From Anaerolineae bacterium (GTDB taxonomy: Bacteria > Chloroflexota > Anaerolineae > Aggregatilineales > Aggregatilineaceae), in NCBI GenBank assembly GCA_016930015.1, contig JAFGHR010000124.1:1-64000 (forward strand): a stretch of DNA of 64,000 bases, given 5' to 3'. Within the stretch, counting starts at the first letter, position 1; each line of letters opens with the position of its first letter. Below the pieces are notes generated by a model. It searched no databases and was not told where the DNA came from. It saw nothing but the letters and a program-made list of their open reading frames with translations. The translations under genes were made by a program, and so were the position numbers. Below, one piece after another: positions 27,952 to 35,219 of the stretch.

Positions 27952-27999
27952 CGACAGCCCGGAGGGGAGGGGCGCAAGTTGCGTTTTGATGCAATCACA
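27952..27999. repeat. Fragment of the inverted-repeat element family, copy D
   Basis: AGCCCGGAGGGGAGGGGCG (from 27956) is identical to the 3' part of copies A and B, followed by TTTTGATGCAATCAC, a diverged form of the terminal repeat TTTTGAAGCGATAGC. Only the right end of the element survives here, between the CHAT protein gene and the SDR gene. Confidence 0.55.
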
Positions 28000-28019
28000 C
28001 GACCAGCGAGGGCTTACGG

Positions 28020-28811
28020 TTACAGCGTGGCGCGGATCGATCCGCCGTCTACGGGCACCATCGCGCCGTGCACATATCCCGCCGCGGGTGAGCACAAAAA
28101 CACGGCCACGTTGGCGAATTCTTGCGGCGTGGCCATCCGGCCCAGCGGAATCCCGGCGGCGGTCCGTGTTATTTCCGCGTCAAGCGAGACATTTTGCCGC
28201 GCGGCACGATCGTGCATCAGTTCGTCCACGCGCTCGGTATGTGTCCAGCCGGGCAAAATGCTGTTCACGCGGATTCCGTCCGGGCCTAACTCGCCTGCAA
28301 GTGACTTGGTCAGCCCGATCACGCTCAGGCGCAGGCTGTTCGACAGAGTCATGTTATCAAGCGGCTGTTTGACCGTCAGCGACGTGATCGTCAGGATGGC
28401 GGCGCGGTCACTTTTTCGTAAATGAGGCAGCGCGGCATGAATCAGGCGGACGGCGCTCATTACCGACAGTTGAAACGCCTGTTCCCACGCGTCCAGGGGC
28501 AGCGACACAAAATTACCCGGCGGCGGCCCCCCGGCATTCGTAACCAGGATATCCAGCCCGCCGAGATGATCGACGGCACGCGATACAACCGACTCCACCG
28601 AGTCCGCGCTGGTGAGGTCCCCGGTCACGGCGACAACCTCGCCGCCCGTTTCGGCGGTTATCGTCGCGGCGGTAGCTTCCAGGCGGGCCGCATGCCGCCC
28701 ATTGATGGCCACGTGTGCCCCTTCCAGACAAAACTGTCGCGCTGCTGCCGCGCCTAATCCCCGGCTGCTGGCGACGACCAATACCCGCGCACCCTGTAAT
28801 CCCAGGTCCAT
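28020..28811 (-). CDS. Atypical short-chain dehydrogenase/reductase (FabG-like)
   Basis: A 263-residue Rossmann-fold SDR. The cofactor motif is ASSRGLGAAAA rather than the usual TGxxxGIG, the NAGG motif is present (near residue 91), and SILPGW follows the active-site helix. The catalytic YxxxK is missing: the segment reads LTVKQPLDNMTLSNSLRLSVIG, with Ser/Asn and Leu/Arg where Tyr and Lys belong. A subgroup of FabG-like SDRs is known to lack a perfect tetrad, so this may be typical for the subgroup but its reaction is unknown. The ATG at 28811 has GGGAG eight bases upstream. It lies 30 bases downstream of the second FHA gene. Confidence 0.82.
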   Translation of the reverse strand: MDLGLQGARVLVVASSRGLGAAAARQFCLEGAHVAINGRHAARLEATAATITAETGGEVVAVTGDLTSADSVESVVSRAVDHLGGLDILVTNAGGPPPGNFVSLPLDAWEQAFQLSVMSAVRLIHAALPHLRKSDRAAILTITSLTVKQPLDNMTLSNSLRLSVIGLTKSLAGELGPDGIRVNSILPGWTHTERVDELMHDRAARQNVSLDAEITRTAAGIPLGRMATPQEFANVAVFLCSPAAGYVHGAMVPVDGGSIRATL

Positions 28812-28841
28812 TGTATGCACTCCCTTTGCCGTAAACCGGAC

Positions 28842-29279
28842 TTATTCCAACTCGATCTTGAGTTGTACGTCACCGATCCCGATCACGTCCCCGGACGACA
28901 CGACAATCGCTTCGCGCACCGGTTCACCGTTGAGCCAGGTCCCGTTGCTGCTGTCGCGATCTTCCAGCCACCACTGGCCGCCGCGCCGCGTCAGCAGGGC
29001 GTGTTCCTGGCTGCAAAACGTATCGTCGAGCACAACTGTGTTCGTCGGGCTGCGTCCCAGCGTGGTCAGTGGCAGCAGTGGGAAATGCGCGTTCACCCGG
29101 ATGCCGTTGTCACCGGATGCCAGCACCACCAGTCGCCCGTATTGACGCGTGCCGCCGCTTACGGCGGCGGTCAGGGTGCGGTAATCACGCCACAGCACCA
29201 CAAACACCGCCGCCAAAAAAACCAGCAGCAGCGCACCGGTCAGTACGCGCAAAACCAGCAGCACAACATCGGTGCTCAC
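28842..29279 (-). CDS. Membrane-anchored FHA-domain protein (FhaB-like)
   Basis: A 145-residue protein with one N-terminal transmembrane helix (VVLLVLRVLTGALLLVFLAAVFVVL) and a C-terminal FHA domain that binds phosphothreonine: GRSPTNTVVLDD, SQEHALL and DSSNGTWLNG. The layout matches actinobacterial FhaB, which couples Ser/Thr kinases to cell-wall synthesis. Its start overlaps the stop of the upstream FHA gene by four bases (ATGA), so the two are translationally coupled. No Ser/Thr kinase or PP2C phosphatase gene is found in the window. Confidence 0.88.
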   Translation of the reverse strand: MSTDVVLLVLRVLTGALLLVFLAAVFVVLWRDYRTLTAAVSGGTRQYGRLVVLASGDNGIRVNAHFPLLPLTTLGRSPTNTVVLDDTFCSQEHALLTRRGGQWWLEDRDSSNGTWLNGEPVREAIVVSSGDVIGIGDVQLKIELE

Positions 29280-30103
29280 CGCTCACCGTTCCCTTCCGGA
29301 TCATCGCGCCGCAGGTCACTGCGCCGTGATAAGTCACGCGGCATCCGGACCTGCGTATCACCGCTGGCTGCCGAACGCCCAGTAGAGCCTTCTTCAAGCA
29401 TGTACACCACCTGCACGCCTGCCAGCGCGATCACGTCACCGCTGCGCAGCACACATTCGGTCACACGTGCATCATTGACGGACGTGCCGCCCCGGCTGCC
29501 CAGGTCGTACAGCACGAAGTGACCAAACCGCAGCCGGAGCTGGCAGTGCTGGCGGCTGACACGCGGATCGTCAATCACCAGCGTGTTATCACGCCGCCGC
29601 CCAATGTTGATCACCGGGCGATCCAGCGGCACATATCGCTCGCCGTCCACGACCAAAAAGGCCGGTGGCAGAGCGGGCGCCGAGTCTGCGTTTTGGGGCG
29701 TCATCATCTGCGTGGACTGGCGCGGATGTTCGACATGTTCGGCCATCACCAGCACGCTGTGCGGGCTGACGGCGTCATCACCGACCAGCGTCACCTGGGG
29801 CACGTCATCCAGGAACAACCCACTTTCACGCACCAGTATCAGCACATGTTCGGCCATCTGTTCGGCCAGGTCGGGCGTTTCGACCAGCAGCGCCAACTTG
29901 TCATGGGGGTGAATGTGAACGGTATACACGTTGGGCGCGGCTAAAAACCCGTCGGCGTTCTGGCGAGCTTCATCTTCCATGGCGCGGGCCAACTGTAACG
30001 CCACTTCGCGCGGCTGCAACTGGCCAGCGAATAACCGCGCAAAGCTGCCCTCTACGAGCGCCTGTATCCGTTCTTCAAACCGCGAAAATCGTTTTCCGTC
30101 CAT
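29276..30103 (-). CDS. DUF3662 and FHA-domain protein (FhaA-like)
   Basis: A 275-residue protein. The N-terminal DUF3662 domain (residues 1-120) opens FSRFEERIQALVEGSFARLF, typical of FhaA. The C-terminal FHA domain (about 160-240) has GRRRDNTLVIDDPRVSRQH and SRGGTSVND; a basic, polar tail follows. In Actinobacteria FhaA binds the pseudokinase domain of MviN and regulates peptidoglycan synthesis. A similar role is inferred, made more plausible by the SEDS/PBP pair about 9 kb away. It overlaps the FhaB-like gene by four bases. A -10 box lies seven bases before the ATG and there is no Shine-Dalgarno. Confidence 0.9.
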   Translation of the reverse strand: MDGKRFSRFEERIQALVEGSFARLFAGQLQPREVALQLARAMEDEARQNADGFLAAPNVYTVHIHPHDKLALLVETPDLAEQMAEHVLILVRESGLFLDDVPQVTLVGDDAVSPHSVLVMAEHVEHPRQSTQMMTPQNADSAPALPPAFLVVDGERYVPLDRPVINIGRRRDNTLVIDDPRVSRQHCQLRLRFGHFVLYDLGSRGGTSVNDARVTECVLRSGDVIALAGVQVVYMLEEGSTGRSAASGDTQVRMPRDLSRRSDLRRDDPEGNGER

Positions 30104-30110
30104 GCCGCGA

Positions 30111-30116
30111 ATTATA
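30111..30116 (-). promoter_or_regulatory. -10 box for the FHA gene pair
   Basis: A perfect TATAAT on the minus strand, seven bases before the ATG at 30103, with no Shine-Dalgarno between. This indicates leaderless transcription of the fhaA-fhaB-like pair. Confidence 0.6.
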
Positions 30117-30205
30117 CCAGGGGATTCACACCTGGGGTTACCCCGTCAGGCAACCGTTGGCGGGGGAACGGGATTCCGCCCCGTTCTCTCGCCCGGCGCA
30201 CAAAC

Positions 30206-30238
30206 AGGGGGCGTGTCGTGTGTGCGACCATGCCCCCT
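30206..30238 (-). terminator. Probable terminator of the M23 gene
   Basis: Imperfect stem AGGGGGC/GCCCCCT (30206-30212 with 30232-30238) with inner pairing. On the minus strand it is followed by TGTTTGTG. A second inverted repeat GAACGGG/CCCGTTC lies near 30167-30187. It sits between the M23 gene and the FHA pair. Confidence 0.5.
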
Positions 30239-30347
30239 GACCTATTTCAGGCTGAACCAAGGAAATAAATCGCCCATTTGTTTATCTTTGCCAGGGATCG
30301 GCGAAATTATTCACATGGTGTAGCCTTACCCGATGTCACCGTGCCGC

Positions 30348-32180
30348 CTAACGATCCTTTGGACGGTATTTGAGCGAAAAATCCAGCGGATCGATATAGT
30401 TTTTCTTCAGTGAATCATAGTCCAGCTTGGGCCAATGCCACGGCTGCGTTTCGAGCAGCGCCGTCGGGCTGAGATCGTAATGCAGGTGATAGGGGAAGAT
30501 ACCTTCAGCGTTGCCCACTTTTGAGATCTGCTGGCCGCGCACGACACGATCGCCCACCGATACACGGATATCTTCGACATGCGCATACCGGCCATAGATC
30601 ACCTGCCCGGTAGCAATCAGCGGGTCGTGCCGGATGACGATCACGTTGCCCCAACCGCTCAGCCGATCGGCAAACGTCACCACGCCGGACGCGGGCGCAT
30701 ACACCGGAGAATGTGCGTCGGCGTCCCAATAGGGTTCGTTCATGTTGAGGTCCACGCCGGTATGGTACGCTTCACCCGACGTGCCGATCCGGTAGCGGCG
30801 TGCAAAACCGGTCGCATCAAACCAGTTGCCGGGCCACAGCTTGTCACCGCGCCGTTCGGACGCCGTGCCAACCGGGCTGTCAAAACCATCGGCCAGGTAT
30901 TTTTCGGTGGGTGTAATGCCCACCACCTGCCGCCAGCGCAGCGCGTCAAACGCGATCTCGCGGTCGGTTTCACCGGTCAAGTCATTCAGAAACACAACAC
31001 CGGCTTTGGCATCGTTGGCATCGAACTGAAACACACCCAACGACACCCACGAAGTGGTATATTTTTCCTGCTGGACGGGTATTTCAAGTTCGGCGGTACG
31101 CCCCAACACACCATGCAGTTTATACCGGGCACGGCTGGTCGTTGCGTGGCGTGACGGGATAAAGGCCGACACTTCGTACCACCCGCTCGCGACAAGCTGC
31201 GGGTCCCACCGGACCCAGATTTCGCTGCTTGTTTTGGCCGTGGTTTTATACTTGGTAGTCCAGCCCCATGTCCCACGGAACTCCTTGAGCAGGTCGTCCG
31301 GGTCCTGGCCACCAAACGCGCCTTCACGGAACGTGGGTTTGTCGGGATTCACCACCACTTCAATGCCATAACGCCCTTGTGCCGCCGGTTGCTCATCACC
31401 GTTTTCTTCGCCGGGCACAATCGTATGGTTGATCGCCGGAAACTCGACCGGGCCGATCACGCCGAAACGCCACCAGCTAATACCGGTAGCCTTGTGACGG
31501 CTCACGACCAGTTTACGCGCCTCGTCCATCTCGCCGCGTGGAGCCGATCCCGGCAGCACGGGGAACAGCGGCAGCCCGTAATCCTGCCACGTCGAAAATC
31601 CTTCGTCCAGCACTTCTTCCATGGGGCGCTGGAACGTTTCCCAGTACAATTGAAGGTGCACGCTGTTGATAAACGGGCGCCATTCCGCCGGGAAAACACC
31701 GGCTTTGTGCTGTGGGCGGGGATCAACGGCCATGCCCAGGTGGAACTGCCCACCGATTCCGCGCCGGATGCGTGTCATCAGGGGCCGGATCGGGTCTTTG
31801 CCGACCGTCCAGAAGCCCGAATACGGCTCCACATCCAGCACCATCGACTTAACACCGGGCCGGTTACACACCTCGATAATGCGGTTAGCTTCCTCCGCGA
31901 CATTCCGCCCCTTGACGACTGCCCAGGCATGGAACTCCATCCCGTGGGCGGACAAAATACGCACCCACTTATCCACACTGGCTACACTGTCAATCGCCAG
32001 GTCGCGATCCTGGTCAAATTCGCCCTGCCAGTCTTCACCGTCGCTGGTCTTCACCCACACTTGTTTGACGATGGGTGCCCATTTTTTGAGCGTGCTCACC
32101 ACGTCCTCGATTGTCTCTTCGGCAATCGAATCGCCTTTCCAGTGCCATATGGCGACCTTGCTATCGTAAGGCGTTGCCAT
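30348..32180 (-). CDS. Multidomain M23 (LytM) metallopeptidase with TIM-barrel-like N-terminus
   Basis: A 610-residue protein with three parts. Residues 1-260 resemble a glycoside-hydrolase-like TIM barrel (KVAIWHWKGD, SMVLDVEPYSGFW, LYWETFQ). Residues about 265-415 look like a golvesin-C-type beta-sandwich (SEIWVRWDP, GWYEVSAFIPSRH, WVSLGVFQFD, AFDALRWRQV). Residues about 430-605 are an M23 peptidase with zinc ligands in YHTGVDLNMN and PYHLHYDL. M23 enzymes cut peptidoglycan cross-bridges or are used as structural LytM domains. No signal peptide or membrane helix is present, unusual for this make-up. The ATG at 32180 has AAGGAG seven bases upstream. It looks like a single-gene unit. Confidence 0.85.
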   Translation of the reverse strand: MATPYDSKVAIWHWKGDSIAEETIEDVVSTLKKWAPIVKQVWVKTSDGEDWQGEFDQDRDLAIDSVASVDKWVRILSAHGMEFHAWAVVKGRNVAEEANRIIEVCNRPGVKSMVLDVEPYSGFWTVGKDPIRPLMTRIRRGIGGQFHLGMAVDPRPQHKAGVFPAEWRPFINSVHLQLYWETFQRPMEEVLDEGFSTWQDYGLPLFPVLPGSAPRGEMDEARKLVVSRHKATGISWWRFGVIGPVEFPAINHTIVPGEENGDEQPAAQGRYGIEVVVNPDKPTFREGAFGGQDPDDLLKEFRGTWGWTTKYKTTAKTSSEIWVRWDPQLVASGWYEVSAFIPSRHATTSRARYKLHGVLGRTAELEIPVQQEKYTTSWVSLGVFQFDANDAKAGVVFLNDLTGETDREIAFDALRWRQVVGITPTEKYLADGFDSPVGTASERRGDKLWPGNWFDATGFARRYRIGTSGEAYHTGVDLNMNEPYWDADAHSPVYAPASGVVTFADRLSGWGNVIVIRHDPLIATGQVIYGRYAHVEDIRVSVGDRVVRGQQISKVGNAEGIFPYHLHYDLSPTALLETQPWHWPKLDYDSLKKNYIDPLDFSLKYRPKDR

Positions 32181-32387
32181 CTGCTCGCTCCTTGCTAACA
32201 ATAGGTAATCTGGTTACGGTGCATAGTAGTACGGAACGCGGAAAATGACAAAAGTCATGCCACCGCCAGACAACACAACAGCGGCACCCGTGCATCACGT
32301 TGCCGCTGAAATTTGCCTGTTGAGATAGTCACCGCTGGCGGTAAACGGCGTTTGGTCACCGGTTACCCTACGCGCCGCGCGGAGCAC

Positions 32388-32831
32388 TCAATTAAGTTTT
32401 TTGGGGTGGATGCTGCGTCCTTCCCACCCGACCGGGTACAACTCCAGGTCAAGCTCGCCCCATAACCGGCGGGTTTCATCTTCACTCAGCAGCACCATCC
32501 ACGTTTCGCGCTGTATCCAGCCCATGACCGTATACTGTGATTCACCGTTTTTGACCACGTCCATATAGGTCGTGACCAGGGCATTTTCCGGCGACCGCAG
32601 GGGGGCTGTAACCGCCAGCCCGATCACGGCATCCGACTTTTCGGGGTACAACAGCGCCGTGAGCTTGTACCATAACTGCTGCGCAGCCCGCTGCGTCATC
32701 ACCTGGGTCCATTGCCGCGCGCCCTGCCCTACCCCGCCAAGCAACAGCGTCTGGTCGCCGTCTTCACGACTGACATACAAGTCGGTGGATAATCCATATT
32801 GGTTCTTGGATGAGCTAATGGATCCCATCAT
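32388..32831 (-). CDS. Hypothetical protein, about 147 residues
   Basis: No family is recognised. The product is a mixed-composition soluble protein with several Trp and Tyr residues (QRAAQQLWYKLTALLYPEKS, TVMGWIQRETWMVLLS) and a basic end (IHPKKLN). It has no signal peptide or membrane helix. I prefer the ATG at 32831, which has AAAGGA at good spacing; the frame continues to 32882, but that extension crosses a perfect hairpin (GATCCTG ATAAA CAGGATC, about 32855-32873) better explained as leader. The gap to the M23 gene downstream is 207 bases and shows no other feature. Confidence 0.6.
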   Translation of the reverse strand: MMGSISSSKNQYGLSTDLYVSREDGDQTLLLGGVGQGARQWTQVMTQRAAQQLWYKLTALLYPEKSDAVIGLAVTAPLRSPENALVTTYMDVVKNGESQYTVMGWIQRETWMVLLSEDETRRLWGELDLELYPVGWEGRSIHPKKLN

Positions 32832-33138
32832 GGCCAATCCTTTCCCCGCCTGCCGATCCTGATAAACAGGATCGGACATCACACCACCGAAAACGCAGAC
32901 TACTGACGCTAAATGTGTGAATCAGCCTGGATAACCGGGCTTTATTGCTGCTTAATCTAAGTATAAATGGTGGGTTTTGAGCAGGCAACTGCTTGAGTAC
33001 CATCCAGAGCAAATGTTAACAAACCTAGACAAACCGCGTCGGCCAATCGTAGACCAATCGACCAAAGCACGTCAGTTCGACCGCGCGTGGGTATAATGAA
33101 TGTGGCATCCGCACGACACGCGGCGAAAGGATATAGCC

Positions 33139-34197
33139 ATGACCGGGTTTCGTCAACGAGTAGGGCTGCGATGGGTAATCGGTTTGTGCGCGGGACTCGT
33201 GTTCCTGACCGGCGGCACGGTCCAGGCCGTACCACCAGGGCAGCAGCAAGGTTTCCCCATTCGATACGGTGACGTGGTGCAGGGCCGGCTCAACGACGCC
33301 AACGACAGTGAATGGTGGACATTTGAAGGCCAGTCCGGTGACCTGGTGCTGATCAATATGCAGGCCAGCACAGCGGGTAACCTGGATACCGTGCTGACGC
33401 TGACCGATGACCAGGATAACACGCTGGCCACCGACGACGACAGCGGCACGGGATTCAACTCGCTGTTGGGGCCGTTTGAACTGCCGGACGATGGGCGTTA
33501 CGTCATAACAGCATCGCGTTATGGCGGGGATGGCGAATACCGGCTCGAACTGGTCAACCTGCTCACCTACCCGGCAGCCGCGCCCGGCAAGCCGCTGGTG
33601 GGTGTGCTGAACAGCATGCATACCAGCGAGTATTTCCTGCTGTCGCCCGACCTGGTCGCCAACACGCCGTACCGTGTGGCGGTCAGTGACGACGACCGCT
33701 TCAGCGATCCGATCCTGTCATTGCACAGCGTAAGCGGGTGGGTAACCAGCAGCGACAACCAGGATATCAGTGTTATCGACCCGTTTGTACCTGCGCCGGG
33801 CGACAGTACCATTGTGGCCGTCACCTGGAATCCGGCCAGCGTGGGGGGCCGTTATGAACTGGTCGTATCCGAGTCCACGATTGAACTGCTGGGCGATGGC
33901 ATACCGCAAACCGGCACGCTGGACTACGAGGTCATCCGCCGCCGTCACTATTTTCAAGCCCAGGCCGGGGACGTGATCCGCCTGGATATCACAAAAACTG
34001 GGGGGGATATCTCACCCGTGATGGATGTGCGCACTATCGACTATGATTTTTACCTGCTGTCCACGCGCGGCGCGACCCTGTACGACGCTTCGCTGCGGGT
34101 GCGTATTCCACGCACCACCATGTACGTGATCGAAGTCGCCGACCAATCGCAGCAAACCAATACCGGCGGTTACACACTCACGCTGACGTGGGAATAA
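33139..34197 (+). CDS. Secreted PPC-domain protein
   Basis: A 352-residue exported protein. It has a clear signal peptide (RQRVGLRWVIGLCAGLVFLTGGTVQAVP) and at least one complete bacterial pre-peptidase C-terminal (PPC) domain around residues 38-140, with GDVVQGRLND, WWTFEGQSGDLV, DTVLTLTDDQ and GRYVITASRYGG. A second PPC-like unit near residues 255-350 (FQAQAGDVIRLDI ... YVIEVADQSQQTNTGGYTLTLTWE) is likely. No catalytic domain is present, so a binding or surface role is inferred. The ATG at 33139 has AAAGGA nine bases upstream, and a TATAAT (about 33092) marks the promoter. Confidence 0.82.
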   Translation: MTGFRQRVGLRWVIGLCAGLVFLTGGTVQAVPPGQQQGFPIRYGDVVQGRLNDANDSEWWTFEGQSGDLVLINMQASTAGNLDTVLTLTDDQDNTLATDDDSGTGFNSLLGPFELPDDGRYVITASRYGGDGEYRLELVNLLTYPAAAPGKPLVGVLNSMHTSEYFLLSPDLVANTPYRVAVSDDDRFSDPILSLHSVSGWVTSSDNQDISVIDPFVPAPGDSTIVAVTWNPASVGGRYELVVSESTIELLGDGIPQTGTLDYEVIRRRHYFQAQAGDVIRLDITKTGGDISPVMDVRTIDYDFYLLSTRGATLYDASLRVRIPRTTMYVIEVADQSQQTNTGGYTLTLTWE

Positions 34198-34210
34198 GCC
34201 CTGTCACACA

Positions 34211-34240
34211 ACAAGCCGGGCTCGCTGCGCCCGGCCTTGT
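34211..34240. terminator. Bidirectional hairpin between convergent genes
   Basis: ACAAG-CCGGGC / GCCCGG-C-CTTGT inverted repeat between the PPC-protein gene and the sufT-like gene, which converge here. No long T-run. Confidence 0.55.
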
Positions 34241-34265
34241 GACTATCGCCCTGATTTGAGGCGCT

Positions 34266-34598
34266 CTAGAACAGGCCCCAATCGCTTAACACGCCGTCTT
34301 CGGCCATTGACGGGTCCCACATGTCCATACCCACTTCGATCGTAGTCGGCACGCCCAGCGTTTCCTGGCCCTTACGCCGGGTCGCTTCTAACAACTGTGG
34401 CGCATACGGGCAAAACGGCGTCGTGAGGATCATCACAATGTGCAGCCGGTCGTCTTGAATATCCAGTTCACGCACCAGGCCCAGTTCTTGCACGCTCAGG
34501 CCGATTTCGGGATCATACACTTCGCGCAGCGCCGCGCGGACCAGGGTTTCTTTTTCTTCGCGAGACATCGCGCTTGTGTCAGGAGTCTTGTCTGCCAT
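34266..34598 (-). CDS. MIP18/DUF59-family Fe-S assembly factor (SufT-like)
   Basis: A 110-residue DUF59 protein: REVYDPEIGLSVQELGLVRELD and ILTTPFCPYAPQLLEAT, the latter with the conserved cysteine. Family members (SufT, PaaD, MIP18) help deliver Fe-S clusters to target proteins. It lies divergent from sufCBD across a 621-base gap, which supports a role in the same pathway. A start at 34598 follows a GGATGG-like region; an internal Met at residue 11 (MSREEKETL) is an alternative. Confidence 0.85.
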   Translation of the reverse strand: MADKTPDTSAMSREEKETLVRAALREVYDPEIGLSVQELGLVRELDIQDDRLHIVMILTTPFCPYAPQLLEATRRKGQETLGVPTTIEVGMDMWDPSMAEDGVLSDWGLF

Positions 34599-34674
34599 GA
34601 CGTACCATCCTTTGCCTGTTGGCTGTTTTTACCAGCAACTCCAGAATCGCTTGATCCAGAGTATAAGATACCGC

Positions 34675-34727
34675 GTGGCGCACCGCCACACAGTGGCGGA
34701 CCGACACCGTGTGTGGCGGACTGCCAC
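34675..34727. repeat. Cluster of GTGGCG/CGCCAC palindromes
   Basis: Four alternating arms (GTGGCG, CCGCCAC, GTGGCGG, GTGGC...GCCAC) can form several competing hairpins; the best is CCGCCAC-aca-GTGGCGG at 34683-34699. It ends two bases before the direct repeat flanking element copy B. Confidence 0.5.
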
Positions 34728-34739
34728 CGGCAGATAACC

Positions 34740-34952
34740 CAGCGACTATCGCTTCAAATGGGTGATTGGGCTATTGAGCAACGCCTTCCCCCTAATCCCC
34801 CTTCCAGCCAAGCTGGACGGGGGACTTAAACACGCGTGTTCGGAGAACACGCTGCGATCAGCCGTTTTTCCCCGCCATAGCTCGGCTGGGGAGGGGAACC
34901 GGGCGTTAGCCCGGAGGGGAGGGGCGTTTTTCGATTTTGAAGCGATAGCCCT
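34740..34952. mobile_element. MITE-like inverted-repeat element, copy B, with 11-bp flanking direct repeat
   Basis: About 213 bases bounded by inverted ends that share CTATCGCTTCAAA exactly (left near 34746; right complement ending near 34950). GGCAGATAACC occurs immediately before (34729-34739) and immediately after (34953-34963), as a target-site duplication would. The inside has hairpins, including a perfect GCGTGTTC-gga-GAACACGC and CCGGGCGTTAGCCCGG, and no gene. It is the best-preserved of the family in this window and fills much of the 621-base gap between sufT and sufC. Mobility is inferred; no transposase is nearby. Confidence 0.72.
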
Positions 34953-35020
34953 GGCAGATAACCACCGTTGATCGTGCGCCATCCCGCGTCGCCGAATTTA
35001 TTAGAAGGCCATCTTATTTA

Positions 35021-35050
35021 TTGCCATTTGTCGCTTCCCAGTGTTATAAT
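35021..35050 (+). promoter_or_regulatory. Promoter of the sufCBD operon
   Basis: TTGCCA (35021-35026), an 18-base spacer, and a perfect TATAAT (35045-35050). The sufC start is 170 bases downstream, giving a long leader. Confidence 0.65.
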
Positions 35051-35074
35051 TATCACAGATTGTTGCGAAACATT

Positions 35075-35122
35075 CTCAATTGCGGCAGACTATTCTTTCG
35101 GGTTTTTTTGCCCGCAATTGAG
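35075..35122 (+). promoter_or_regulatory. Perfect 11-bp inverted repeat in the suf leader
   Basis: CTCAATTGCGG (35075-35085) pairs exactly with CCGCAATTGAG (35112-35122) around a 26-base loop that holds seven consecutive T. An alternative pairing CGGG/CCCG (35100-35114) would compete with it. It could be an operator or an RNA control structure for the suf genes. Confidence 0.45.
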
Positions 35123-35219
35123 GTCATGAATCAACGGCGATGCAGCCGGGCTAACTGCCCCGGTGCCGGGAAATCACCCCAGGCAGAGTCGTTATCGATC
35201 AGAGGAGGATCACCAACCG

